NCBI GenBank assembly: GCA_026397915.1
Contig: JAPLTX010000051.1
Coordinates: forward strand, 101,640 to 165,639
Direction of reading: 5' to 3'
DNA from: Verrucomicrobiota bacterium
Lineage (GTDB): Bacteria > Verrucomicrobiota > Verrucomicrobiia > CAIQCK01
Length of the DNA: 64,000 bases
Shown: positions 18,087-26,671 of the stretch, piece by piece
How positions within the stretch are numbered: position 1 is the stretch's first letter
Layout: every line of letters begins with the position of its first letter
Notes under the pieces: generated by a model
Seen by the model: only the letters and a program-made list of their open reading frames with translations
Told to the model about the DNA's origin: nothing
Databases searched by the model: none
Translations under genes and position numbers: made by a program

Positions 18087-18839
18087 TCACCGGCAACTCG
18101 CCGCCAGCCACACGATCAACTCCGTTGTCTCATTGAGCGCGCCGACCGTGTCACCGGTCAGGCCGCCGATGCGGCGGTTGCAGTAGCTCACGAAGAGCAC
18201 CAGCCATATTCCAGCCAGCACGAACGCCAGCGCGGCGGGAACAAACTGCCGGATCATCGTGCAGCCAAACACCGCCATCGCCAGCGCCATCCACGCGTGA
18301 TCGCGGCTGAGCTGGCCGATGTAGGTCTTGCCTGTGCCTTCCTCACGCGCATAGCGGCCCATCGCGCAGGCGAGCAGGACGACGCTGCGTCCGACGACGG
18401 GCGCGGCGGCAACGACCCACAAGCCGCGGTGCGCAGGGACGTTCATCAACGCGACAGCTTTCAGGCCAAGCACAGAAACCAGTCCGACAACGCCCATCGT
18501 GCCGATGTGTGGGTCTTTCATGATGCGCAGCGTGTCGTCGCGGTCGCGGCCAGCGTAAAACCCGTCGCACATATCCGCCAGCCCGTCGAGGTGCAGTGCG
18601 CCAGTGAGCACCGCCAGTTCCACCACGAGCAACGCTGCCACCACCGGCCAAGTAAAGACGCAACCCAGCGCCCAACCCGTCATCGCCACAGCAACGCCCA
18701 AGCCGAGGCCGACCACCGGAAAGAAGTAGGTTGAATCGCGCAGTTCGTCGTCCGTCACCGGGTCAGCCACGCGCACCCGGACGACGGTGAGGAACTGCAC
18801 CGCCAGCATCAGCCGCCGCACGATCGCTTGAAAGTTCAT
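18087..18839 (-). CDS. cobS: Adenosylcobinamide-GDP ribazoletransferase (cobalamin synthase)
   Basis: A 250-residue integral membrane enzyme joining adenosylcobinamide-GDP with alpha-ribazole, the last assembly step of cobalamin. Hallmarks are an N-terminal LAVQFLTVVRV, YFFPVVGLGLG, and LHLDGLADMCDGFYAGRDRDDTLRIMKDPHIGTMG (about residues 80-115), which holds the Asp-rich metal site. Several further hydrophobic helices follow. The start overlaps the cobT stop by one base. No cobalamin riboswitch or other cob genes are nearby, so the cell may salvage rather than make the corrin ring. Confidence 0.96.
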   Translation of the reverse strand: MNFQAIVRRLMLAVQFLTVVRVRVADPVTDDELRDSTYFFPVVGLGLGVAVAMTGWALGCVFTWPVVAALLVVELAVLTGALHLDGLADMCDGFYAGRDRDDTLRIMKDPHIGTMGVVGLVSVLGLKAVALMNVPAHRGLWVVAAAPVVGRSVVLLACAMGRYAREEGTGKTYIGQLSRDHAWMALAMAVFGCTMIRQFVPAALAFVLAGIWLVLFVSYCNRRIGGLTGDTVGALNETTELIVWLAASCR

Positions 18840-19939
18840 CAGTGTTTCTCCGTGACACCCGCCTCGGCAAACGTCGCCATCTCGTTGTAAAACTTCGCCG
18901 CCGCTTCGATCAAGTGCATCACCAGCGCCGCGCCCGTGCCTTCGCCGAGCCGCAGGTCGAGGTCCAGCACCGGCTCCAAGCCGAGCGTCTCCAGCGTGAC
19001 GCGATGGCCCGCCTCGACCGAACGGTGCGCCGCGAAGCAGAACTGCGTGACGCCCGGCGCGAGTCCTGCCGCGATCAACGCCGCCGCCCCGCTGATGAAA
19101 CCGTCGAGCACCACCGGCCGCCGCGCCGCCGCCGCGCCAAGGACGACGCCTGCCAGCCCCGCGATTTCGAGGCCACCGACCTTGGCGAGCAGGTCCAGCG
19201 CGTCGAGCGTTGAGCGTGTAGCGTCGGGCGTGAGACCATGCAACTCCAGCGCACTGCTGATCACCTCAATCTTTTTGGCCAATCCCGCGTCGTTCACGCC
19301 CGTGCCGCGGCCGGTGACTTCCGCAACCGGTCGGCCCGTTATCGCGGCGACGATGGCACTGCTGGCGGCAGTATTGCCAATGCCCATGTCGCCGGTGGCG
19401 ATCAGTTCGGCTCCGCGAGCGATCTCCGCTTCCGCAACCTCAACGCCTGCGGTCAGCGCGGCAACCGCTTGGTCGCGCGTCATGGCCGCTTCGCGCGCAA
19501 AGTTACGCGTGCCCGGCGCCACCTTGCGGCGCAGAAACTCAACGTTGCCCGAAGTGTCGGCAGGCTTGGTTGCTGGCGGAAACTCCGCGTTGACGCCGAT
19601 GTCCACCACCACGAGCCGCGCGCCGGCGTGGCGGGCGAGCACATTGATCGCCGCGCCGCCACGCAGAAAGTTCAACACCATCTGCGCCGTGACCGCCTGC
19701 GGATACGCGCTGACGCCTTCCGCCGTGACGCCGTGGTCGCCGGCCATAACAATGATGGTCTTACGGCGCACGCTGGGTCGCTCAGCGCCCGTGATCGCCA
19801 CAAGCTGGCGCGCGATCTCTTCGAGCCGGCCGAGACTGCCGGGCGGCTTGGTCAGGGAATCAAGCCGCGCCTGCGCGCGCTCAGCCGCGGCTGCCGGAAG
19901 CTGGCCGATGCGGTTGATAGTCTGCTGAAGTTTGTTCAT
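18839..19939 (-). CDS. cobT: Nicotinate-nucleotide--dimethylbenzimidazole phosphoribosyltransferase
   Basis: A 366-residue CobT makes alpha-ribazole phosphate from nicotinate mononucleotide and dimethylbenzimidazole. Family signatures are KPPGSLGRLEEIARQL (about residues 31-46), VMAGDHGVTAEGVSAYP, GDMGIGNTAASSA, GRGTGVNDAGL and the catalytic Glu in the C-terminal GEGTGAAL. It precedes cobS in one transcript. Length matches the family. Confidence 0.97.
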   Translation of the reverse strand: MNKLQQTINRIGQLPAAAAERAQARLDSLTKPPGSLGRLEEIARQLVAITGAERPSVRRKTIIVMAGDHGVTAEGVSAYPQAVTAQMVLNFLRGGAAINVLARHAGARLVVVDIGVNAEFPPATKPADTSGNVEFLRRKVAPGTRNFAREAAMTRDQAVAALTAGVEVAEAEIARGAELIATGDMGIGNTAASSAIVAAITGRPVAEVTGRGTGVNDAGLAKKIEVISSALELHGLTPDATRSTLDALDLLAKVGGLEIAGLAGVVLGAAAARRPVVLDGFISGAAALIAAGLAPGVTQFCFAAHRSVEAGHRVTLETLGLEPVLDLDLRLGEGTGAALVMHLIEAAAKFYNEMATFAEAGVTEKH

Positions 19940-19993
19940 TGGCGACGCGGCTCATAACGGCGTATCATGACCGCGGTCAAGGAGATTTAACCG

Positions 19994-20641
19994 ATGCAAG
20001 AAGAAGCCAGAAGCCAGAAGTCGGAAGTCGGAAGGAACTGGAAGCCGGTTCTTCTTCTGTCCTCTGTCCTCTGGCTTCTGACTTCTGCCGTCCTCCTCGC
20101 CGATGCTCCAGACAAAGTGCGCGATCTGACGAAAGCTCGGCAAGCGGAGCGGGACCGCGCGGCGGCAAGCGTGCCGGTGGCGCGGCCGGGGGAGGTGTAT
20201 CGGCGCTACTTCGCCGCGATGAAAGCGGGCCGGTTCCCAGAGGCAGCCGTCGCACTCACAGACGAATCGTTGCGACAGATGAAGGCAACACTGATCCGGG
20301 CGCTACAGGAAGCTCCGCTCGATGAACTGGCCAAGTTCATCCGTGAAGCCGGCTTCAAATCGGCGGCGGAGATTCAACTCAGTGGTTCCGGCAAAGTCTT
20401 CACCGGCTGGATACGCAGCGGCTGGCGTGCGCAACGCTTCCTGCAACGGGTCCGGCAAAATGAAATCGTGTCAGTAAAGGAAACAATCCACGACGACGTG
20501 TGCGATCTCGTGATCGAGTTCAAACCGGCCGCGGAAGCCACCGCCATTTCCGCCGTCTGTCCCAAGGAAACCGTTGTGTGCGAGCAACGCGACCGCGTCT
20601 GGCGGCTAAAGCTGGAGATTCCGCTGGAAACCATTCCGTAG
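19994..20641 (+). CDS. Small secreted protein of unknown function
   Basis: A 215-residue protein with an unusual signal sequence: a basic lead (QEEARSQKSEVGRNWK) and a hydrophobic core (VLLLSSVLWLLTSAVLLADA), both encoded by heptamer repeats. The mature part is mostly helical, with VYRRYFAAMKAGRFPEAAVAL resembling helical-hairpin lipoprotein-like domains, then beta strands near residues 125-215. Two cysteines at about 168 and 188 could form a disulfide. No family is recognised. It may be a true gene whose signal peptide came from the repeat. A start downstream would remove the export signal. Confidence 0.7.
   Translation: MQEEARSQKSEVGRNWKPVLLLSSVLWLLTSAVLLADAPDKVRDLTKARQAERDRAAASVPVARPGEVYRRYFAAMKAGRFPEAAVALTDESLRQMKATLIRALQEAPLDELAKFIREAGFKSAAEIQLSGSGKVFTGWIRSGWRAQRFLQRVRQNEIVSVKETIHDDVCDLVIEFKPAAEATAISAVCPKETVVCEQRDRVWRLKLEIPLETIP
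20007..20086. repeat. heptamer repeat pair in the signal-peptide region of the 215-aa protein
   Basis: Left arm 20007-20034 reads CCAGAAG twice then TCGGAAG twice. Right arm 20052-20086 reads TTCTTCT, GTCCTCT twice, GGCTTCT, GACTTCT. The arms are largely complementary and translated throughout. Confidence 0.9.
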
Positions 20642-20690
20642 CGCCGGCTTCCGATCCGCCTCCGCCATGTGCGCCGTCGGTAGGTTGGCG

Positions 20691-21434
20691 CTAGACGACC
20701 TTCACTACAACGGCGGTGGCGTTGTCATGTCCTCCGCGCTCGTCAGCAAGCCGCAGCAATTCCTCCACCGCCTGTTCCGGCGCGGGACTGTGACGCAGGA
20801 TATGGGAGATCTCTGCTGACGTTATTTCCCTCGTCACACCATCGCTGCACAGCAGCAAAACGTCGTGATGCTTCAGCTCGACTTCGCAAACCTGTGGGTT
20901 GTGCAGCGGTTCCGGGCCAAGGCTCTGCGTCAGCATGTGCGAGAGCGCTGATTTCATCACCGGATGTTCCTCGCTAACACCGCGGTTGAGCAGTTCGCCG
21001 GCCACGGTGTGAGGAATGCTGATTCGTTTCAACTTGCCAGCATGGAGAAGGAAAGCCTCGCTGTCGCCAACGTGGCCGAGGATGAACCGATGATGGGTGA
21101 TCCAACATGCGGTCAACGTCGTGGCCATGCCGTGATATCGCATGTCGGAGAGTCCCCGCGCCAGCACAGCGTCGCTGACCTTGCGCAACGCCATGAGCAT
21201 GGTCGCCACCGAGCGGTCGCCCGACGACGAGCTGTAAAACTTGAGGAACCTCGCCAGTTCCCGCAACGCTGTCGCGCTGGCCACCTCGCCAGCAGGCTGG
21301 CCGCCCACGCCATCCGCCACCGCGTAAAGCCGCAAGTGGTCGTCGCGCAGGAAAGCGTCTTCGTTGACCGGACGGACCCGGCCGATGCTAGTCGAGCCGT
21401 AGCTGATCAAACGGAGTTCCTTAGCCTTGGTCAT
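20691..21434 (-). CDS. PP2C-family serine/threonine protein phosphatase
   Basis: A 247-residue soluble Mn/Mg-dependent phosphatase of the bacterial Stp/PrpC type. The eleven-motif PP2C pattern is visible: GRVRPVNEDAF (about residues 18-28), AVADGVGGQPAGEVAS, GHVGDSEAFLLH, LCSDGVTREI and GGHDNATAVVVKV at the end. The metal-binding aspartates of these motifs are present. No kinase gene is adjacent. It lies between a divergent small secreted protein and mutL; 59 bp separate it from mutL in the same direction. Confidence 0.95.
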   Translation of the reverse strand: MTKAKELRLISYGSTSIGRVRPVNEDAFLRDDHLRLYAVADGVGGQPAGEVASATALRELARFLKFYSSSSGDRSVATMLMALRKVSDAVLARGLSDMRYHGMATTLTACWITHHRFILGHVGDSEAFLLHAGKLKRISIPHTVAGELLNRGVSEEHPVMKSALSHMLTQSLGPEPLHNPQVCEVELKHHDVLLLCSDGVTREITSAEISHILRHSPAPEQAVEELLRLADERGGHDNATAVVVKVV

Positions 21435-21493
21435 AACTGCTTATCCCACACAATGCAGACTTCCGTGCAGGCTATGGATTCTTGACGGAGAAA

Positions 21494-23290
21494 TCAACCA
21501 CGACGGCCAAATTTCTTTTCGAGTTCGGCGTAGGACAACTGGATCATCGTCGGCCGGCCGTGCGGGCATGTGTAGGGGAGGTCGCAAGCGTGCAGTTCGC
21601 GTAGCAACGAATCCAACTCCGGGATGCTCAGCGGATCGTGCGCCTTCACCGCATGTCGGCAGACGGTCGTCGCAACGGCATCCTCGCCGAGCCGCAGCTT
21701 CGACAGCGACGCGCCGCCGGCTCGCACTTCGTCAAGAACGTCTTGAAACACCTGGCGCAAATCCACGCGCGCCGGCAGCCACGGCGGCAGCGCGTCCACC
21801 AGAAACGCCTTCGGCCCGAATTCGGACAGGCCGATGCCCATTCGTTGAAATACCGCCATATTCTCCCGCACGAATGCCGCGTCGCGCGCTTCTAATTCCA
21901 GCGTTGCCGGAATCAGCAACCGTTGTGACGGCGCGGCACCCTGCTCCAATTGCTTGAGCATTCGTTCGAACAACACGCGCTCGTGGGCCGCGTGCTGGTC
22001 CAACAACACAAGCCCCTCGGCGGATTCAATCAGCACATAGAGTTGCCCGACGACACCAATCACGCGCCAGGAATCGTGGGGCGTGGAGCTTGGAGCGCCG
22101 GGAATGTCCGGCACCGGAGCTGGCGTAGCCGTCGTCGCCACGCTCGACGCTCGACGCTCCACGCTCCACGTCCCTGCCTGCGTCAGCGGCAGCCGTTGCT
22201 CAACAGGCGCGGGCATCGCATCCACCGTTTCAGCCTGCAACGTCAGCCGCACCGGCTGCACCGGCGCGGCAGCGACTTGCGGCTCCAGCGCGCGCCGCAC
22301 CGTCGCGGTCACGGCGGCGCGCACGGCGTATTCGTCGCGGAAGCGGACCTCGCGCTTGGTCGGATGGATGTTCACGTCCACTGCGCCCGGCTCGATCTCG
22401 ACGAAGAGGAACGCGATCGGAAAGCGGCCCCGCATGAGCGCGGTGTGATACGCCTCCAGCAGGGCGAAGTTGATGCCGCGGCTCTCGACCGGCCGGCCGT
22501 TGACGAAAACGTGCTGCTGGTCGCGCGTGGCGCGGCTTACGCCGGGCCGGCCGACGAAACCGGTGACACGCGCGCCTCCGGGAATTTCAGATTTCAAATT
22601 TGAGATTTGAGATTCCCCAACGGGCACGAGGTCCTGGAAAAATTCCGCGCCGTAAATCTCACGGATGCGCTCGGCCAGCGTCCGAGCCGGCGCGAGATCA
22701 AGAACCACGCGGTCCTCGTCCTGTAACCGCCACGCAACCGCCGGGTGTGCCAGCGCATGGAGTGTGACGATGTGGTGGATGTGCGCGCTCTCGGTCTGTG
22801 GCGTGCGCAGGAATTTTCGGCGCGCGGGCAGGTTGAAAAAGAGCGACCGCACCTCGACCGTCGTGCCGGGCGCGGTGCCGACCTCCTGGACGTTCAGCAG
22901 TTTTCCGCCGGCGATCATAACCCGCGTGCCGCTCGGCGCGTCGTGTTCGCGCGTCGTGAGCGTGAAACGCGACACGGCAGCAATGGACGGGATCGCCTCG
23001 CCACGGAAACCGAGCGTGTGGATGCTCTCGATATCCTCGGCGACAGCTATTTTGCTCGTGCCGTGGCGTTCCAGGCAGAGCAGCGCGTCGTCGCGGCTCA
23101 TGCCCCAACCATCGTCGGCCACGGAAATCGCGCTGCGCCCGCCGGTGCGGAAGCCGACCCGGACCTGCCGCGCGCCGGCGTCGAGGGAGTTCTCCAGCAA
23201 CTCCTTGACGACCGACGCGGGCCGCTCGATGACTTCACCGGCTGCTATCTGGTTGATAACCTGCTCGGGCAGCAGGCGGATTCGATTCAT
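21494..23290 (-). CDS. mutL: DNA mismatch repair protein MutL, endonuclease type
   Basis: A 598-residue MutL. The N-terminal GHKL ATPase has IAAGEVIERPASVVKELLENSLDAGA (12-37), DDGWGM and GFRGEAIPSI. The C-terminal part has DQHAAHERVLFE, CRHAVKAHD and CPHGRP, the metal-binding motifs of nicking MutL proteins, so it probably incises DNA itself, as in bacteria without MutH. Two heptamer repeat tracts are translated within it: near residues 225-237 in the second half of the N-terminal domain and near 372-402 in the linker. mutS is not in the window. Confidence 0.97.
   Translation of the reverse strand: MNRIRLLPEQVINQIAAGEVIERPASVVKELLENSLDAGARQVRVGFRTGGRSAISVADDGWGMSRDDALLCLERHGTSKIAVAEDIESIHTLGFRGEAIPSIAAVSRFTLTTREHDAPSGTRVMIAGGKLLNVQEVGTAPGTTVEVRSLFFNLPARRKFLRTPQTESAHIHHIVTLHALAHPAVAWRLQDEDRVVLDLAPARTLAERIREIYGAEFFQDLVPVGESQISNLKSEIPGGARVTGFVGRPGVSRATRDQQHVFVNGRPVESRGINFALLEAYHTALMRGRFPIAFLFVEIEPGAVDVNIHPTKREVRFRDEYAVRAAVTATVRRALEPQVAAAPVQPVRLTLQAETVDAMPAPVEQRLPLTQAGTWSVERRASSVATTATPAPVPDIPGAPSSTPHDSWRVIGVVGQLYVLIESAEGLVLLDQHAAHERVLFERMLKQLEQGAAPSQRLLIPATLELEARDAAFVRENMAVFQRMGIGLSEFGPKAFLVDALPPWLPARVDLRQVFQDVLDEVRAGGASLSKLRLGEDAVATTVCRHAVKAHDPLSIPELDSLLRELHACDLPYTCPHGRPTMIQLSYAELEKKFGRRG
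22082..22174. repeat. heptamer repeats in the mutL linker
   Basis: ACGCTCG twice, ACGCTCC twice and ACGTCCC run from 22140 to 22174; the complementary-type units CGTGGAG and CTTGGAG lie at 22082-22095. On the mutL strand they encode part of the non-conserved linker. Confidence 0.85.
22581..22615. repeat. heptamer repeats within the mutL N-terminal half
   Basis: Five 7-bp units (GGAATTT, CAGATTT, CAAATTT, GAGATTT, GAGATTC) are translated from the other strand as SQISNLKSEI, a stretch that looks like an insertion between conserved parts of the MutL N-terminal domain. Confidence 0.85.
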
Positions 23291-23377
23291 GTGCGGGTAA
23301 GATAACTTGACCGTGTCCGATGCCCAATGATAATTTGCGACCCTCAGCGACAGCCCGGCAGGGGCGTCGTTGCGGAT

Positions 23378-23455
23378 GGTGGGCGTAGCTCAGCCTGGTA
23401 GAGCTCCAGATTGTGGATCTGGCCGTCGCGGGTTCAAATCCCGTCGCCCACCCCA
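23378..23455 (+). tRNA. tRNA-His (GTG)
   Basis: Acceptor GTGGGCG pairs with CGCCCAC, with an extra 5' G (23378) facing a C discriminator, the histidine identity feature. Anticodon stem CCAGA/TCTGG with loop TTGTGGA gives GTG. CCA is encoded at 23453-23455. Confidence 0.97.
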
Positions 23456-23463
23456 TCTTCAAT

Positions 23464-23498
23464 GATTTCGAATCTCGAACTTCAAATTTGAAATCGCG
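23464..23498. repeat. heptamer tract between tRNA-His and tRNA-Arg
   Basis: Five 7-bp units (GATTTCG, AATCTCG, AACTTCA, AATTTGA, AATCGCG), with a self-complementary centre TTCAAATTTGAA. It fills most of the space between the two tRNA genes, so it may be co-transcribed and processed away. Confidence 0.85.
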
Positions 23499-23503
23499 GT
23501 CAC

Positions 23504-23580
23504 GCGCCCGTAGCTCAATTGGATAGAGCATCTGACTTCGGATCAGAGGGTTGGGGGTTCAAGTCCCTCCGGGCGCACCA
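23504..23580 (+). tRNA. tRNA-Arg (TCG)
   Basis: Acceptor GCGCCCG pairs with CGGGCGC; anticodon stem TCTGA/TCAGA with loop CTTCGGA gives TCG (arginine CGA codon). T arm GGGGG...CCCTC-like with loop TTCAAGT; CCA is encoded at 23578-23580. Confidence 0.96.
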
Positions 23581-23605
23581 AGCAGTTTCGACAACGACCA
23601 AACTT

Positions 23606-24490
23606 ATGAGCGCGAAACGAGCAGCAAAAGGAAAAGCCACGGTGGCCCACGGGCTAGTGCCGATGATCGCGGCCTACTTCGGCAAGCCGGGCAGCTACAG
23701 CCACGAGGTGGCGGCGCGGCGGTTCCCGCGCAACGCCGTGTTGAAATCCTGCCGGATGATCTCGGACGTGTTCGAGACGGTAATGCGCGATGCGGCCGAT
23801 TACGGCGTGGTGCCAATCGAGAACACGCTGGGCGGGCCGATTTACGACACGGTGGATGAACTGATCCGCCAGAACGAACCGCCGATCGGGCTGACGGTGT
23901 GCGAGGAGTTGTCGCTGCACATCATGCTGTCGTTGCTCGGGCGCAAGCAGGCGCCGCCGAAGCGCATCTACTCACACTTCGTGCCGCTGAAGCATTGCGG
24001 CGACTGGGTGCGGGCGCGCTATCCGGGCGCGGCCATCCTGGAAACCGAGAGCACCTCGGAGGCGGTCGAGCGGGCCGCGAGCGAGCCGGACGCGTGGGCC
24101 ATTGGCAACCGTGGCGCCGCGGCGATGCACAAACTGCACATCATTGTCCCCAAGCTCGGCACCAAGGCGGAAAACATTACGCGTTTCTATCTGCTGGGCA
24201 GGCATTCAGGCGTGGCGCGCTCGGCCACGCATACGTTGCTGGTGTTCGGGTTGCAGCATCGCCCCGGCTCACTTGTGATGGCGCTACAGGTGCTTCAAAA
24301 ACACAAGATCAACATGACGCGTATCGTGTCGCGCGCGCTGCCGCACAACCCGGAAGAATATCTCTTCCTCGTCGAATGCGAAGGCACGATGATCCAGCCG
24401 CATTTCCAGAAGGCTTTTGCCGAGCTCACCGTCAAGTCACGGCATCTGCGGTCGCTGGGATCGTTCCGAGTGGTTGAGAAGTTTGAGTGA
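23606..24490 (+). CDS. pheA: Prephenate dehydratase
   Basis: A 294-residue monofunctional prephenate dehydratase (phenylalanine biosynthesis, phenylpyruvate from prephenate). The catalytic domain has YFGKPGSYSHEVAARRF (about residues 24-40), VVPIENTLGGPIYDTVDEL and the TRF motif in NITRFYLLG. An ACT domain follows (about 212-290, LQHRPGSLVMALQVLQKHKINMTRI), giving feedback inhibition by phenylalanine. No chorismate mutase domain is present. The ATG at 23606 lies 25 bp past tRNA-Arg; the upstream frame runs through the tRNA and is not coding. Confidence 0.96.
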   Translation: MSAKRAAKGKATVAHGLVPMIAAYFGKPGSYSHEVAARRFPRNAVLKSCRMISDVFETVMRDAADYGVVPIENTLGGPIYDTVDELIRQNEPPIGLTVCEELSLHIMLSLLGRKQAPPKRIYSHFVPLKHCGDWVRARYPGAAILETESTSEAVERAASEPDAWAIGNRGAAAMHKLHIIVPKLGTKAENITRFYLLGRHSGVARSATHTLLVFGLQHRPGSLVMALQVLQKHKINMTRIVSRALPHNPEEYLFLVECEGTMIQPHFQKAFAELTVKSRHLRSLGSFRVVEKFE

Positions 24491-24524
24491 CCAGTGGAGT
24501 GGCGCGGCTCGGTTCGCAATAGAT

Positions 24525-25686
<1,162 letters not shown>

Positions 25687-25690
<4 letters not shown>

Positions 25691-25950
25691 GGCCTCGCTC
25701 GCTTTCCGGTTTTTGGTCGAACGTGTTTGATGTCGCCGCGCTCCAGCTTCTCACTCAACAGGGCCAGCAATCGCACCGACTGCGGCCCCGCTGGACGGAA
25801 GCCGCTTTCAAGGTGCGCGACGTGAACCTGAGTCACGCCAAGCCACGCGGCCAGCTTCGTCTGCGTCCAGCCTGTCGCCTTGCGCAGGTTACGAATCTTC
25901 TTTGGCGTCCAACCTTTCACCGGCAATATATTATCACTGATAATATCCAT
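25687..25950 (-). CDS. Xre-type helix-turn-helix regulator
   Basis: An 87-residue protein with one HTH_3 domain: KIRNLRKATGWTQTKLAAWLGVTQVHVAHLESG (about residues 18-50), in which TKLAAWLGV and TQVHVAHLE are the two helices. The tail is basic and unstructured. It lies between the AlpA-like gene (9 bp upstream) and int (4-bp overlap). A 19-bp perfect palindrome overlaps codons 2-8 of the gene and could be its own operator, so repression of itself and int is plausible. Confidence 0.9.
25928..25946. promoter_or_regulatory. 19-bp palindrome at the start of the Xre gene (candidate operator)
   Basis: ATATTATC, central ACT, GATAATAT: perfect dyad immediately behind the start codon at 25948-25950 (minus strand). 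It is AT-only in its outer half, unlike the GC-rich surroundings, as expected for a repressor site. Confidence 0.55.
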
Positions 25951-25959
25951 GTCAACACC

Positions 25960-26220
25960 TCATTTCGGCAGCGCCGCCACCGTGCCGTCGTTCAACGTCC
26001 GCGACACCGCTTCGGCCACGTCCACGCCTTCCAGCCCGTGCATGTAAGCATCTAGTTCCTGCCGGTCAAACACCAACTTCGCACCAAGGCGACGAAACGG
26101 AATCTGCCGCCGAGCCACCGCCGCATAGATCGCGCCCGCCGTGGTGCCCAGATACGCCGCCGCCGCCTTCACGTCCAAGTAACGCGGCTGGATTATCTGC
26201 ACTGGCGTTGTCGGCGTCAT
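25960..26220 (-). CDS. AlpA/excisionase-like helix-turn-helix protein
   Basis: An 86-residue protein of the MerR/AlpA-like winged-helix type: YLDVKAAAAYLGTTAGAIYAAVARRQIPFRRLGAKLVFDRQELDAYM (from about residue 14) has the usual helix-turn-helix followed by the beta-hairpin wing and the DRxELD end. Such proteins act as excisionases or activators of int. The ATG at 26220 is taken because it lies 2 bp after the stop of the preceding small gene and leads directly into the domain; the longer reading from 26352 is unlikely. Confidence 0.85.
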   Translation of the reverse strand: MTPTTPVQIIQPRYLDVKAAAAYLGTTAGAIYAAVARRQIPFRRLGAKLVFDRQELDAYMHGLEGVDVAEAVSRTLNDGTVAALPK

Positions 26221-26222
26221 GC

Positions 26223-26459
26223 TTACAGAAGCCTTCCCCTTGCCCCCACGTTGCCGCCAGCGCGCGTTTCTTCTGCAATCCTGCGGAACACTCCGAGCAG
26301 CCAAAGATTGCATTGGTGAATCAGTTCCAGCCCCGGCTTGTGCGGGGACCAATACACCACTACAGACTCCAAGCTGCCGATGGCGATGCTGGCTGCTTTG
26401 ATTGTAACTTCAGCCCGGTAGCCGTTTCCAAAGTCGCGGATGAATGTGCGGGTGTTCAT
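26223..26459 (-). CDS. Small hypothetical protein, first gene of the integrase operon
   Basis: A 78-residue protein without a recognised family. The start is supported by AGGAG about 8 nt before the ATG. A beta-rich N-terminus (TFIRDFGNGYRAEVTIKAASIAI) is followed by a helix. Its stop is 2 bp from the AlpA-like start, so the two are cotranscribed. It may be a DNA-binding or control protein, but nothing in the sequence proves this. Confidence 0.6.
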   Translation of the reverse strand: MNTRTFIRDFGNGYRAEVTIKAASIAIGSLESVVVYWSPHKPGLELIHQCNLWLLGVFRRIAEETRAGGNVGARGRLL

Positions 26460-26491
26460 TGTCTCATTCTCCTGATTGCCGCTGCCAACGT

Positions 26492-26660
26492 GGAAACGAG
26501 ACAGCCGATTTCACGTCCCTCGTTTCCACCAAAGGCTGGAAACCCGTTTCCTGTTCGTTTCCATCTTTCACGCTGGAATTCGTCGCTTTCACAAGCCTGT
26601 TTCCTGTTTCGTTTCCGTCTCGTTTCCAGTTTCCACGCTTAGAGCGGAAAACGGGAAACG
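26492..26660. repeat. cluster of about ten GTTTCC/GGAAAC motifs (possible iterons or origin)
   Basis: Within 169 bp, GTTTCC occurs about ten times, seven in the plus orientation (for example 26522-26527, 26546-26551, 26557-26562, 26599-26604, 26611-26616, 26622-26627, 26629-26634) and three as GGAAAC (26492, 26538, 26654). The cluster sits between the primase gene and the integrase operon and contains no convincing gene, so it could be a replication origin or operator array. Confidence 0.6.
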
Positions 26661-26671
26661 AACATTGCGCC

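Noticed and set aside
19940..19993. Cobalamin riboswitch upstream of cobT
   Set aside because: The gap is about 50 bp and shows no B12-box; too short for the element.
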